Source: Cylindrodendrum hubeiense
Lineage: Eukaryota; Ascomycota; Sordariomycetes; Hypocreales; Nectriaceae
Reading direction: 5' to 3'
NCBI GenBank assembly: GCA_014621425.1
Contig: JAANBB010000445.1
Span: forward strand, 1 to 32,345
DNA length: 32,345 bases
A program made the position numbers and the translations under genes. The notes beneath the pieces were generated by a model that saw only the letters and a program-made list of their open reading frames with translations, searched no databases and had not been told where the DNA came from. The number at the start of each line of letters is the position of its first letter. Position 1 is the first letter of the stretch. Below, piece by piece: positions 21,212 to 30,985 of the stretch.

Positions 21212-23620
21212 GGTGGCTGGGCGGAGTGGGAGGCCCAGGTGGAGGCCGGATCGGATGGCGCCTGCGCAGCGTCAAGGGAGGGTTTGGCGGGCGGCTCGAC
21301 AATGCTGGGGCCTTCGCCAGGGCCAGCAGCGTCTGTGCGATGCGAACGAGGCAATCGTGGGGAATGCAAGTCTGTGTGCTGTGAGCAGCCAGTGAATTTT
21401 AAGGCTGAATCGTCGGTTCTCTGCGCATGCCCGGGGTCAAGAAGGTGGTTGCCAAACGGCCCTGAGCAGTAGCGTCTGGAGAGTTCAGGGGAGAGTTGCG
21501 TGGCGAATTCGTCGAGGCCGCGTGCCGCAGCGATGAACGAGGGTAACACCCGTAGCGGCGATCGGATCACCGTGAGTGGGGCGTGGATTGTCGGAGCTCT
21601 GGAACCCTGGAACGAGGGGCCGATTAAACTCCCGCACAGGCGCCTCCCACCATCCTGGGGCTCTCCAGCAGGGGTCTAGTGGACTCAGCAGCGCCTGGCA
21701 GTGGCCCTCTCAGCGCACATGACGTAACTACGTTGCACTCGGTCCAGCAGGATATCCCAGAATCCACGATAAATCGACGTCATTAGAATCCCCCGGAAAT
21801 CGTCATATCTCATGATATCGGCCACGAGCGACGCCCATCGCCATGTGCGACATCAGGTTTTGCCATCCGTACAGTATGAACAACGTGCAGCACAGCGCCA
21901 CAGCCACACTTTGCTGTCTGCCAATAACCTTGACGGAAAGTGTCGTCCGTGAAATTGCTCTACCAGCTTTCAGGAAGGATCAGCGCCGATCATGAGGGTT
22001 GTTCCAGGGTCCAGACCGACCCTGGATTTGATCACATTTTTGTTCCACCCTGTTCCAGATGAGGCAGCCTATCGGGTCAAACAACCCCCCCAGAGTAGGG
22101 TAAGGTAAGGGTTGATCATTCTTGACCTATCTGATAACCCGCCCTAGCTTACACCTGTGGGACGGGCCGGTTCAAAACGTCGTTAAATCCTCCATTCCAT
22201 CTTCATCGGGAAATCCACGGCGTCTTGCTCGACGTCCTGGATGTGCAAGGTCAGCATGAAACAATTCTAGATGAACTATCCAATATCCTCCAAGCGCCAC
22301 CAATCAATCATTTTTCAACCCGGAAATTCATACAACATGTCACTTCCATAAGAAATTCCGATTTCCCATGTCGTTCCAGATCTGAAATGCAGTTTCTTCG
22401 TCGCTGCTGACATCTGCTCAACAGTGGCCAAATTTGGTGAGCACACTGAGACAGCCGGGCCTGGATTTCAAGCCTCGAATGATCTAGGCCAACGCCCTTG
22501 GCCATGTGACGACCTCGCGTTATGAGCGTGGTCTGAAGATGATTTCTTTCTTGGTGATCTCCTATATTGGAACGTCATCTCGAGCTGTTACAGGGGCAAC
22601 AAAAGCGACCGACATGTTGATGTTGCTCATACGCTACATGCAGTGGTTGATTCCCCTCAAATTCGATGAGTGCAGTGATATAATTCGGTGCGCCGTGATG
22701 CGTACCTACCTACCTAGGTATGTAAGGTACGGTAGAAATGTCTGAAACTACCCCAGACCCGTCAGCCGTGCGACGGCCTGTGCCGGAAATTTCAACACGA
22801 AATGGGAGCGGTGCATTCTTCCCCAGTAACGGGCACTGCATCTACAACCGTTCCTAGACCCCCGAGCTCTCAATGGATATCGATGATGGGATGTCCAAAA
22901 CTTAAGAAATACAGCGCGTCCCCCAACAATAATCACACAGTGAAGATTGCCACCTTCAATAGTATGAGCGCTCCGTTTCCAAGGTCCCCGGCTTGAAAGT
23001 CCACGCATTCTTCAGTCGAAGTGTGCCGTTCCACGTTGAGCTGGAATCAAAATAGTTGCTTATTCAATGACATCTGTAGTCCAGATACTCTTACGATCTT
23101 TTTAACTAGCCACTGATATTTCGATACATGGCTCCTGTAAAGAGTGGTACCGGGCATAGTTGATGTTGGACGTTACAATCTACAGTAGCAAAAGTGGCCA
23201 AGGTGTTTACTGAGCTGGTAAAGGGAAGTACCAAGAGCAGGGTGTCTCGGAGTCTACGAGACATTCGACGTTGGCCATGGATCAGCTACGACTGTGACAT
23301 ATTAGAATTCTAAATGATTTCAGTAAATCAAACGATTAGGGTGTGTTAAGCGAAATCAAGAAGCATTTGTAATGGCCCCATTGCTTCACTACCGCTGCCT
23401 TTCATCCCACCGATGTGATTTTCAAGCCAGTGATCGCCTATAGTGTGAGGCCCCCTGTAGCACTAACAAGTTTGCGGAGATACCCCTACACAATTGCACA
23501 GTGTGTCCGGACCTTGAGCAGGCTTATCTCCGGGTCCGCTTTTAACTAATACACCATGCTGCCACCATCTGCCCGCTTGCCCCCAAACAATCTTGGTTGA
23601 CAACACAGTGAGCCGCCGTA
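21212..23620. promoter_or_regulatory. Long divergent intergenic region between the kinase and the regulator gene
   Basis: About 2.4 kb with outward-facing genes. Upstream of the kinase are TGACGTAA (21,720-21,727) and a GACGTCA half-palindrome (21,776-21,782), both like ATF/CREB sites. A minus-strand open frame (21,570-21,178) spans the kinase start codon in another phase and could act as an upstream ORF if transcribed. Near 22,700 lies a TACC/TACCTAGGTA-rich microsatellite common in fungal intergenic DNA. C-runs occur at about 22,086. No RNA gene or coding frame with a recognisable domain was found. Confidence 0.45.
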
Positions 23621-25186
23621 ATGGAAAACACCTTCCTATTTGTGGATGGCATCAGGCCCGACAGGGAGTCTAAGAAGCTCATGCGCCGCCATGTAATGAA
23701 GGGCAAGAATGCGGGCAAAACGTTTCACCGACAGTCACGGCCAGGATTAGCCAGTCGCCGGCCAACCACCAATGTCGCTTCAAGCTCCTTGCGCACCCCT
23801 CATCATCTCGAAAAGCAGGCTCGCCCCGAAGACTGGATATGCTTATCTACCAAAATAATTGGCCGGAATTTGGGAAATGCCTTGTTCACTTGCTCGCTTC
23901 CCGTCGAGGTGACGCCGGCGTCACTGAAAGTCATCAATCAGTGTATGGATCATTGCGACGGTTTCACCAAAGAAGCTGCTAATTCTAAAACATTAGTTTT
24001 CAACTTAACCGCCGACCGGATTTATCCTGCCCGGCTCGGTATTTCATTCGACGACGCCAAACTCATGTGGCTCCGGGTTCTTTTCTCAGATGAAGCCAGT
24101 AAGTTTGCACACTTCATCAAGCGTGTCCTATTCTGAACCTCAATCATAGCCTATCACTGCAATATCAGCTTGATGCAAGCATCGAATGAAATCTTCTTGG
24201 GGGATGGTGACAGCTCACCGAAAGCATTACACCATCTCTCCCGGACTTTTGGCCTTGTGAAGAAGAGGCTCGAGAGTCCCGACGCTCTATCCGACTCCAC
24301 GATCGGGATTGTCTTGTCTCTCATTAGTCAGGAGTCAATCCGACAGGAACATTCAAGTGCCAAAGTTCACGCTGAAGGTCTCAGAAGAATGGTTGAGCTT
24401 CGAGGTGGACTCGATCAACTCGAAGGAAACATTCCACTCTTGTTGAAAGTTTGCAAGTAAGCATCTCCAAGCCTATACCAGCACCCTTCTAACCTCATCC
24501 CGGTTCAAAGGACGGACATAATATTCGCCATTCAGCATGGGGGGCCGACAATGTTCTTTCGAGACAGGATGCTCGAAGTGCAAATTCTTCTAGCGTCGAA
24601 AAGTATAAGCCTCGATCGCACTTCGGCCACATCAGCAGTACAGCATACTGGATTAGAACCGTGTATGCATGAGATACTGTTGGATGTCATCGCCACTTCT
24701 TCTCTTTTTAATAATAATTTGCAAATGCATAGCGTCGACCTCGAAGAGTTTCACGAGATGCTGGTATCAATCTGTTACCGCCTACTACAATTCCATCCAT
24801 TAGATCAACCCAGGCAGGGATCTGATATACAAGCTATATATCATATAGGTTTAATGATCTTTATGATGACAGTGTTCCTGCAGTACAACCGTCGCCGAAT
24901 CATGGATCACAAGTTGATATCACGCTGCTTCAAAGACGTTCTTGACAGCGGGTCATTCGAGGACGAGAGCAAATTGGTACTTTGGTTTATGGTTATTGGC
25001 GGTATTTGGAGTTCAGGCGATATTGATCAAGGCTGGATTGCTTTGAGAATACGTGGGACCGCTCGAAAACTAGGTATCAAGACCTGGGACGAAGCTCAAA
25101 ACTGTATTAGCAAGTTTCCATGGATCAATGTTCTACACGACTATCCGGGTCGCGAACTATGGGACCAAGCACTTCAAATCTGCTAG
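23621..25186 (+). CDS. Fungal_trans_2-type transcriptional regulator without zinc cluster
   Basis: Three exons (23,621-24,098; 24,150-24,456; 24,511-25,186), introns 51 and 54 bp, 486 residues. The junctions read DEATYHCNISLMQ and LLKVCKTDIIFAIQHGG, as in this family. The N-terminus has FLFVDGIRPDRESKK followed by LMRRHVMKGK (about residues 4-29), a motif characteristic of ascomycete proteins often annotated as 'tachykinin family' or fungal-specific transcription factors. There is no Cys6 Zn2 cluster, so DNA binding would have to be indirect or through the basic N-terminus. The rest is the helical regulatory region (KVHAEGLRRMVELRGGLDQL, about 250-269; LGIKTWDEA near the end). Intron 2 has a CTAAC branch. 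The gene converges on the dehydrogenase gene 282 bp away; no target is evident. The call rests on family resemblance by eye. Confidence 0.8.
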
Positions 25187-25468
25187 ATGTCCTAGAAATA
25201 CACGTTTATCAACTTGTTACCTACATTTTGGCCATATTTCAACAATCAGATTGAATCATGCTCACCGAAGGCCTTAACAGTTTATGTTGGATGATATTGA
25301 AGCTCAGCAGGCAGATAACGAGGATCAGAGTATTTGACTCAACCTAGGAAATAAATTGTATTCGAGTGATAGATGGAAGATGAGAGAATGATATTCGAGA
25401 AGCTAGTGACACTCCTCCTATGCTAAGTCTTGTGTCGGACACATTTCATCAATGCGGAATATGTCTGC
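25187..25468. terminator. Convergent 3' ends region
   Basis: The 282 bp between the stop codons of two converging genes must contain both polyadenylation regions. An AGGAAATAAATTGTATT stretch at about 25,346-25,362 fits the plus-strand gene. The exact cleavage sites cannot be read from sequence. Confidence 0.4.
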
Positions 25469-26599
25469 TCACCAAGTAAACTCTTCCTTAACTAACTCCT
25501 GGGAAAGCTTCCATAGCTTTTCGGCCTCCTCGCTCGACACCGCAAGACGGTGAGCCTGGTCGGTAATTTGGCAATCAGCAAAATAGGCGCCATGATTCTC
25601 ACTGTCGTCATTAGTCTCGCCGACCCCAAGTTTGGGGTCCAACGCAGCAACTAGGCTCGTCGCAGCTCCAGCGCCCAAGGTCTTATAGGTGAACATCCCA
25701 GATGCGTTCATTGCCTTGACTGCCTCTAGTGTTTCTTGGGCGAAATCCCTGCCCAGCTCTGTTTCAATGATTCCTGGATGGACGGCCAAAGTCAAGATGC
25801 CGTACTTTTCGTACAACCTCTTGTTGGCGCCAATGCCAAACAGTACGTTTGCGACCTTGCTGCGATTGTAGCCATCAAGAGGAATATAAGTCTTCTCCTC
25901 AATATCTGTGTAACCCCACACCTTGAGCCACTCGTAGTTCGGCTGCTCTGCTTCTGGCAGATCCTTGTTTGGCGTGTCGAAGTTGATATCGCTCCAGCGC
26001 ATGCATGATACCATGGGCGAGGCGGAGCTGACATTGACAATTCGAGTGGCCCCATTCGGGCTGCCCTCGGCAGCTTTGATGAACTTGGGCATGAGAAGAC
26101 ACGTGAAAAGCCAATGTCCGATATGATTTGTCGCAAAGTGTATCTCGATACCATCCTTGCTGAGGGTACGCTCTGGAAGGCCCATGACACCGGCGCTGTT
26201 CACCAGGATGTTGACCGTGGGCACGTCAGACCAAGACAGTAACTCGGCAGCCGCAGAGCGTACAGACTCCTGACTGGAAAGATCAATCTTCAAAGCACGA
26301 TAGTCGACACCGGGGAACTCTGCTTTGAGAGCATCGATGCACTCCTGGATCTTGGATGGAGTGCGACCACAGATGACGAGGTGGGCAGGAGATTGAGAGG
26401 CCTGAATGACAATTAGTTGGATTGTGTCGTAAGAAGGCTAGGTAGGACTTACGATGGCCTGCGAGGTCGAGAACCCGATTCCATTGCGATTACCACCAGT
26501 CACAAGGACGGTTTTACCGCGAACTCTGTCAGCAAATGCCTTGGTGACCTCGAGCGCTTCTGTTGCTGCGTTAAATTCAGGATGGCTTGTAGTTGTCAT
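25469..26599 (-). CDS. Short-chain dehydrogenase/reductase (retinol-dehydrogenase/WWOX-like)
   Basis: Two exons, 26,599-26,453 and 26,401-25,469, with a 51-bp phase-0 intron (GTAAGT donor, CTAAT branch, TTCAG acceptor) encode 359 residues. The Rossmann signature TGGNRNGIG lies at 34-42, NSAG at 117-120 and the structural Asn in NHIG at 141. The catalytic set is complete: Ser in VSSAS (174-175), Tyr227 and Lys231 in YNRSK. This predicts NAD(P)(H)-dependent oxidation or reduction of an alcohol or carbonyl in the cytosol; the substrate cannot be inferred. The ATG at 26,599 is preferred because it sits in a CCACCATGA context, although the frame stays open upstream to 26,722. A TATATA (26,763-26,768) and a nearby AGGGG lie about 165 bp upstream and suit an inducible promoter. 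Confidence 0.92.
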
Positions 26600-28144
26600 G
26601 GTGGATGCTTGTGATGGACACAGAGTGACTTGTAATGGGAGTGTTGGAATCTGTGAAATTGGGTACTTTAACTTGAAGAATGCTGATGATGTTGATATTC
26701 CATTCATTGGAGCAGCGAACAACCGGCTATTAATACTTGTTCCTATAGCTATGCCCCTCTAATATATACGGGCCCTCCCAAGCCCACGATCTTAAAGCAA
26801 GCAATGAGAGACTTGCTACCTAATCGAGGAATCAATCACCTTTGCCCTCTTACAGGATCCTTGCGTGGCTAACTTATGATTTTGGCAATGGATCTGGGTT
26901 CTAGCCAATGAGAGACTTAGCACCTGATTTGGTTTAGCGGGATGATGGGTCCTTCGGGGGACGTGATTTGTTCATGAGTGGTTTCGACTTCAACCCCACC
27001 AAATTTAGGTGGAAGTGCAGGTACCCTAAACCCAAGGGTGTCAATTAAGTCCGCAAGTCCGCAACCCTGCGTAATTCCGACATGCTTGATTGTGGAGGCG
27101 AATGATACGCTCCGTGTATGACGTATTGGGGCTTGAATAACTGCCGATAGGGCCTAATGCGCCATGCTTGTAGTGTGCTGTGTCATCTACTTGTCCCATG
27201 CGTAGTAGACTCCTTGTGTTAGCTAGCACTATCGCACTACCACAGGTGGTGCCACAACAGTAACACATGACATCCCCCCAAGACAAGGCGCATGTTCGGC
27301 AATGTTTCGAGGTTAGTCTCAAGGCAGGATAAAGGGGCTCCATCACAATTTTCAAGTGTACAACAATTCTAGCAGGCCATAGTCGATAAGCAGATGTCAG
27401 TTTGTATTAGCGAAATCGCTTAGGGAGTAAGTGGGGCATGGGAAGTTCAACACAAAATAATTCGCGTTTCCGGGAAACCTCATTTGGAAACCTGCAAGTT
27501 GGTCCGTATTTTACTGGTGTCGATATTCTGAATTTCAAGTCTGAAATACACAGGAGCAAGTATTCTCAAATTAGTGACACTTCTAACCTAGGCTTGTTGC
27601 CTGAAGCTGAGGTAAGTAAAGAAAATGTGACCAACTTTGGTACCCTCACCGAACCCTTGTGACTTTCGGCCACAGAAATGATAACTGCTTCGTCCCGAGG
27701 TCCTGTATTTGAATGCCCGTGTCATATTTTAGAAGTTGGTGAGGACCAGGTCTTTGTGATGGAGAGTCTAACATGTACCAGAGTAGTGGTCATCTAGACA
27801 CACGTTACCGTCAGTCACTCAATGCTCTTGCAACCAGCCTTCAAATTTGATGTACCAAAATTAAAGAGTCGCAACCACATTGGAAAATGGTCACTATTGG
27901 AAAATAGAGTTCCTGTCCGTCTACTTGAGCGCAATAGTGGCCAAACAGCCAATGGCGCGCACCTACCCTACGGTGGTGTATGCAATCAAGTTAAATATAC
28001 GAGCAATTGAGACAGATGGAATGAACAATGGGTATCGGAATTTTACGAATTGATCTAGTATGAAATTGAAAGAGATCCACCATCAAACCACCAACGCCGT
28101 GCAAATGCAAGCAATCGTCTGGATTGCAGTGATCATGTTGCTTT
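26600..28144. other. Intergenic region with a possible gene relic
   Basis: Holds the dehydrogenase promoter at its left end and the BUD23 3' end at its right. A short imperfect direct repeat built on CAATGAGAGACTT occurs at about 26,802 and 26,906. Between 27,438 and about 27,780 a plus-strand frame looks coding but is broken (listed separately). The remainder shows no gene, RNA or strong repeat. Confidence 0.45.
27438..27780 (+). pseudogene. Possible relic of a coding sequence interrupted by one TGA
   Basis: From ATG 27,438 the frame reads protein-like text including YSQISDTSNLGLLPEAEVSK and NFGTLTEPL. It then meets TGA at 27,660-27,662 and continues in the same frame with FECPCHILEVGEDQVFVMES to about 27,770. 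The continuation without phase change suggests a single nonsense mutation in an older gene, or an unannotated exon boundary. The second part resembles the end of a small beta-barrel enzyme such as a flavin reductase, but this is too weak to name. No upstream exon was recognised. Confidence 0.3.
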
Positions 28145-29038
28145 TTAAAATGCAATTCTTCGCTTTCGTCCAGTGAATTTGGAAGTGGACTTGACGACCT
28201 TGCCCTTCCTCTCCATCTGCTCCTTCTTTTTGATGATCCAGGCTTTGCTGCCCTTCTTCACCGTGGTGTTGTTGCTCTTGAGTTGCTTCCTGGCATCCAA
28301 GACGTCGACGTCTTCCATGCCCTCGACCACGCCAGTGATGTCGCCACCGTTGTTCTCGATGGAGCCGCCTCCGACGGTTAGGACGAGGTAGAGCTTGACG
28401 TTCTTGGTGCCGGGGTCATCCTCGAGGAGACCGGCGCCGAAGCCTGCCTTCACGGCGGCCTGGGTGATCATGTGTCGTTGCTGGTCGTTCTTGGGGTAGA
28501 ACTGGCAGACAGCTCGGCCGCCTCGCTTCAGCGAAGCGTAAAGGCCATTGAAGAATCGGGTAAGCCGGCCAGCAGGGGAGGTGTCGCTCGTCTCGGCGCT
28601 GCAGAGCCATTGGATGGCAGAGATGCTGATGGCTGCGTCGAAGGCGCCGGCGCGGAACGGGACGCCTTGGCCAATGTCGGCAAGCATGAGGTCGCCCTCG
28701 ACGTCTCGCTGCAGGGCAATGTCAAGCATTGAAGGCGACACGTCCATGCCGATCCAGGTGTGAGGGCCGCCCTCTTCGGCGTCGAGCGAGGATAGGATCT
28801 CGCCGGACAGACCGCTTCCGCAGCCGACATCGAGAATCAGGGACGGGCCCTTGAGGTCGAGCAGCTCTAGGGCTCGTCGGGTCATCGAGGCCTGAATGTT
28901 CTGGATTCGAGAGCTCGTCGTGTACTTTCGGGCTTCGACATCGTCATAGTGGACGTCGGCCGCGCTGCGTGGGTGTGAGCTAGAGGGGCATCATGGTGGG
29001 GGCTTGGTCGCATACAGGGTGTCTTCGGGACGAGACAT
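28145..29038 (-). CDS. BUD23: 18S rRNA (guanine-N7)-methyltransferase Bud23
   Basis: Exon 1 (29,038-29,016) encodes only MSRPEDTL; a 51-bp intron (GTATGC donor, CGCAG acceptor) joins it to exon 2 (28,964-28,145), total 280 residues. The junction yields AADVHYDDVEARKYTTSSRI, the conserved Bud23 start. SAM-binding motif I is LDVGCGSG (about 52-59), followed by the GMDVSPSMLD acidic-loop region and ISISAIQWLC. The C-terminus is Lys/Arg-rich (KKGSKAWIIKKKEQMERK ... GRKRRIAF), the typical basic tail that binds pre-rRNA. In yeast the enzyme methylates G1575 of 18S rRNA together with Trm112 and is needed for small-subunit maturation and export from the nucleus. Length and motifs match the family. 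It is divergent from the SVP26 gene. Confidence 0.96.
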
Positions 29039-29488
29039 GGTGGTGATTCCTCGGGAGAAAATTCGCAAATAAATCCCTCTCTTGTTCTATGTTCCGCAAT
29101 CGCTGCGATGGTCGTAGAGCCTTGTTCTGCTCGCTTTTGCCGTCCGTCGTCGTCGATTTTGGTGCTTCAAGCAAAGATTCCGACTTTTTTGTGAAGCGGA
29201 GTGGGTGGTTTCCGTTATCGATAAGCCCCGGAGCCCGGCGCCAACTACCGGCGGGGCCACGGATCGGAATAAACAAACTCCAGGGTGATTGAAATTGGGC
29301 GACCCACGATTGGTAAGGCGCGTGTCCTCTGAGCGGGGCCTCCCTGAACGTGTCCTTTGCGCGCCACAAATATCACCCATCCTTTTTCCCTCTTCCTCTT
29401 GCAACCAACTCTCCTTCGCAATGTGAAGCACAACCTCCCCGAGCGATTGCGATTCTCTGCAACTGCATCAGCGACTTCTATTACAAAC
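29039..29488. promoter_or_regulatory. Shared divergent promoter of BUD23 and SVP26
   Basis: Only 450 bp separates the two start codons. It holds a CCAAT box read on the minus strand (ATTGG, 29,309-29,313) and a pyrimidine-rich tract (about 29,379-29,401) upstream of the SVP26 ATG, a common fungal transcription-start feature. No TATA box is obvious on either side, as expected for housekeeping genes. Short open frames inside are not supported as genes. Confidence 0.55.
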
Positions 29489-30173
29489 ATGTGGATTCTT
29501 CCTCTTGTCGGCTATGCCGGCGCCATCATCGGCTTCTGCTTCCTGACGCTGGCCATTGCCTCCGGGCTCTACTATCTGTCGGAACTTGTCGAGGAGCACA
29601 GCGTTATCGCCAAGCGATTGCTGACGCGTCTGATCTACACAGTGGTCATCATTCAGGCGGCTCTTTGGATCATCGATGGGTTCCCATTCTGGGCTACCCT
29701 GCTGGGCATTTCATCCCACATCGTCTACTTGGGGAACATGAGACGCTTCCCTTACGTGAAGCTGTCGGACCCCTTGTTTGTCCTCTCCTGCCGTATGTTG
29801 CTTACCTATCTATCAACGCGGGATTTTGCTAACCCTCCTAGTTCTGGTTCTTGTGAATCACTACGTGTGGTTCCGCCACTTCTCCCAAACGCAATCGCGA
29901 GCCTATCAGAGAACGTCCTACTACGATCGCATTGACGCGCCAAGCTTCACCATGATTGCTTCTTACTTTGGCCTCTGCGTCTGGCTTGTTCCATTCGCAT
30001 TGTTTGTCAGCCTCTCTGCGGGTGACAACGTTCTTCCCACAATGGGAACCGAGCCGTCGCATGGCGGCCTGGACGGCAAGGCCAAGCCCCAAGGCATGGT
30101 GAAGGCTGTCGTGGACCAGATCCGTGGTGCCATCGGTCAGATTGCTGGTACCTCTGGGGGTGGCCGACCTTGA
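29489..30173 (+). CDS. SVP26: Svp26/Erv26 (Tex261 family) ER-Golgi cargo adaptor
   Basis: Two exons, 29,489-29,792 and 29,842-30,173, with a 49-bp intron (GTATGT donor, GCTAAC branch, CCTAG acceptor), encode 211 residues. The text ASGLYYLSELVEEH, HIVYLGNMRRFP and the joined VLVNHYVWF are diagnostic of the Svp26/Tex261 family. Four hydrophobic segments are visible: about 5-27, 45-67, a shorter one at about 96-110 and about 140-163. The C-terminal tail is Gly/Lys-rich and soluble. The yeast protein is a membrane adaptor that loads certain type II mannosyltransferases and other cargo into COPII vesicles and keeps them in the early Golgi. The ATG at 29,489 has an ACAAACATG context, and the N-terminal MWILPLVGYAG aligns with the family start. 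Confidence 0.95.
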
Positions 30174-30641
30174 TATTTTGTTTCGATGGGGGGAATCCTC
30201 ATTTCGAACAATCGTCACTCTCCATGTCACTTTGGTGATCCTGTCGGCACACGCAGGCAGAGCGTATGGTATGTGGCACACTTTTTCTCACTCTTCCCCT
30301 TTGCATGATGAACAAACCAAAATCACGCTAGATTGTATTTGACAAGGCCTACACCTTGGTTGATCCTTTTCCATATTCCTGACAAATCCCCAACCATCTT
30401 TGTGTTCTCCAACCTGCGCTTCACCTTCAGAAGACTGACCATGGTTACACAGATTCCAAACGCCTCGAGTATTCAGGCAAACGCCATTTGCTCGATCCCG
30501 GATCTCCAAATGAAGACCCACTGCATCCCGTGAAAGGGACAGTGTCTACTGCCTATCGTCGATGTTAGAACTCATGGCTCTTATCCTATCGCATGAATGA
30601 TCTGATCTTACCGTGTTGGTTTCTTGGGGGTTGGGCTTCGC
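30174..30641. other. Intergenic stretch between converging 3' ends
   Basis: Contains the SVP26 3' UTR and the 3' end of the small minus-strand gene. Short open frames on both strands show no domain. I see no RNA gene or repeat here. Confidence 0.45.
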
Positions 30642-30863
30642 TCATTTTTTACTTCCCTGGTCTGCATCTCCTTTGGACGGAGCTTCGGATGAGCCAGAAG
30701 ACTTTTCCTGGGTCGAGGGCACTTCAGAAACGGAAAGGATGTTATTCCATGGCATATCGGTTTTGCTCTCGTGCAACCAGGCGTTGAGTCGGTCGGGGCC
30801 GGTGTCGGATTGGTATTCGAAGTCACCTTTACGAGGGACTGTAGTCTGACGAGGGTCCGACAT
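30642..30863 (-). CDS. Small hydrophilic protein of unknown function (73 aa)
   Basis: A single-exon frame from ATG 30,863 to the stop at 30,642 encodes MSDPRQTTVPRKGDFEYQSD followed by TGPDRLNAWLHESK and a Ser/Glu/Lys-rich tail ending GSKK. It has no signal peptide or membrane segment, is highly charged and looks disordered at both ends. A TATATAAA box on the minus strand (30,978-30,985) sits about 115 bp upstream. CCCCT/AGGGG stress-type motifs occur further up (near 31,194, 31,287 and 31,592). The frame stays open upstream to 31,031 but without an ATG in a better context. Compact composition and a good promoter favour a real, possibly stress-induced gene; no family was recognised with certainty. 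Confidence 0.55.
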   Translation of the reverse strand: MSDPRQTTVPRKGDFEYQSDTGPDRLNAWLHESKTDMPWNNILSVSEVPSTQEKSSGSSEAPSKGDADQGSKK

Positions 30864-30977
30864 GGTGCAACTGGAGGGAAGAGTTCTGGGGGCAAATTCT
30901 GTTGACTGGACTGGTTGAGATAGACCAGAACTGTTGATGTGATGGGTCAGGAAAGTCCAATGCGCTGGAAGACCTAC

Positions 30978-30985
30978 TTTATATA
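30978..30985 (-). promoter_or_regulatory. TATA box of the small-protein gene
   Basis: TATATAAA on the minus strand, 115-122 bases upstream of the ATG at 30,863, which is a usual spacing for filamentous fungi. Confidence 0.5.

Noticed and set aside
22700..22735. TACCTACCTAGGTA-type run as a protein-binding site
   Set aside because: Such short TACC/GGTA microsatellites are common in fungal intergenic DNA and carry no specific evidence here.
26600..26722. N-terminal extension of the dehydrogenase
   Set aside because: The frame is open, but the ATG at 26,599 has a strong CCACC context and places the Rossmann motif at the usual distance; the upstream text looks like 5' UTR.
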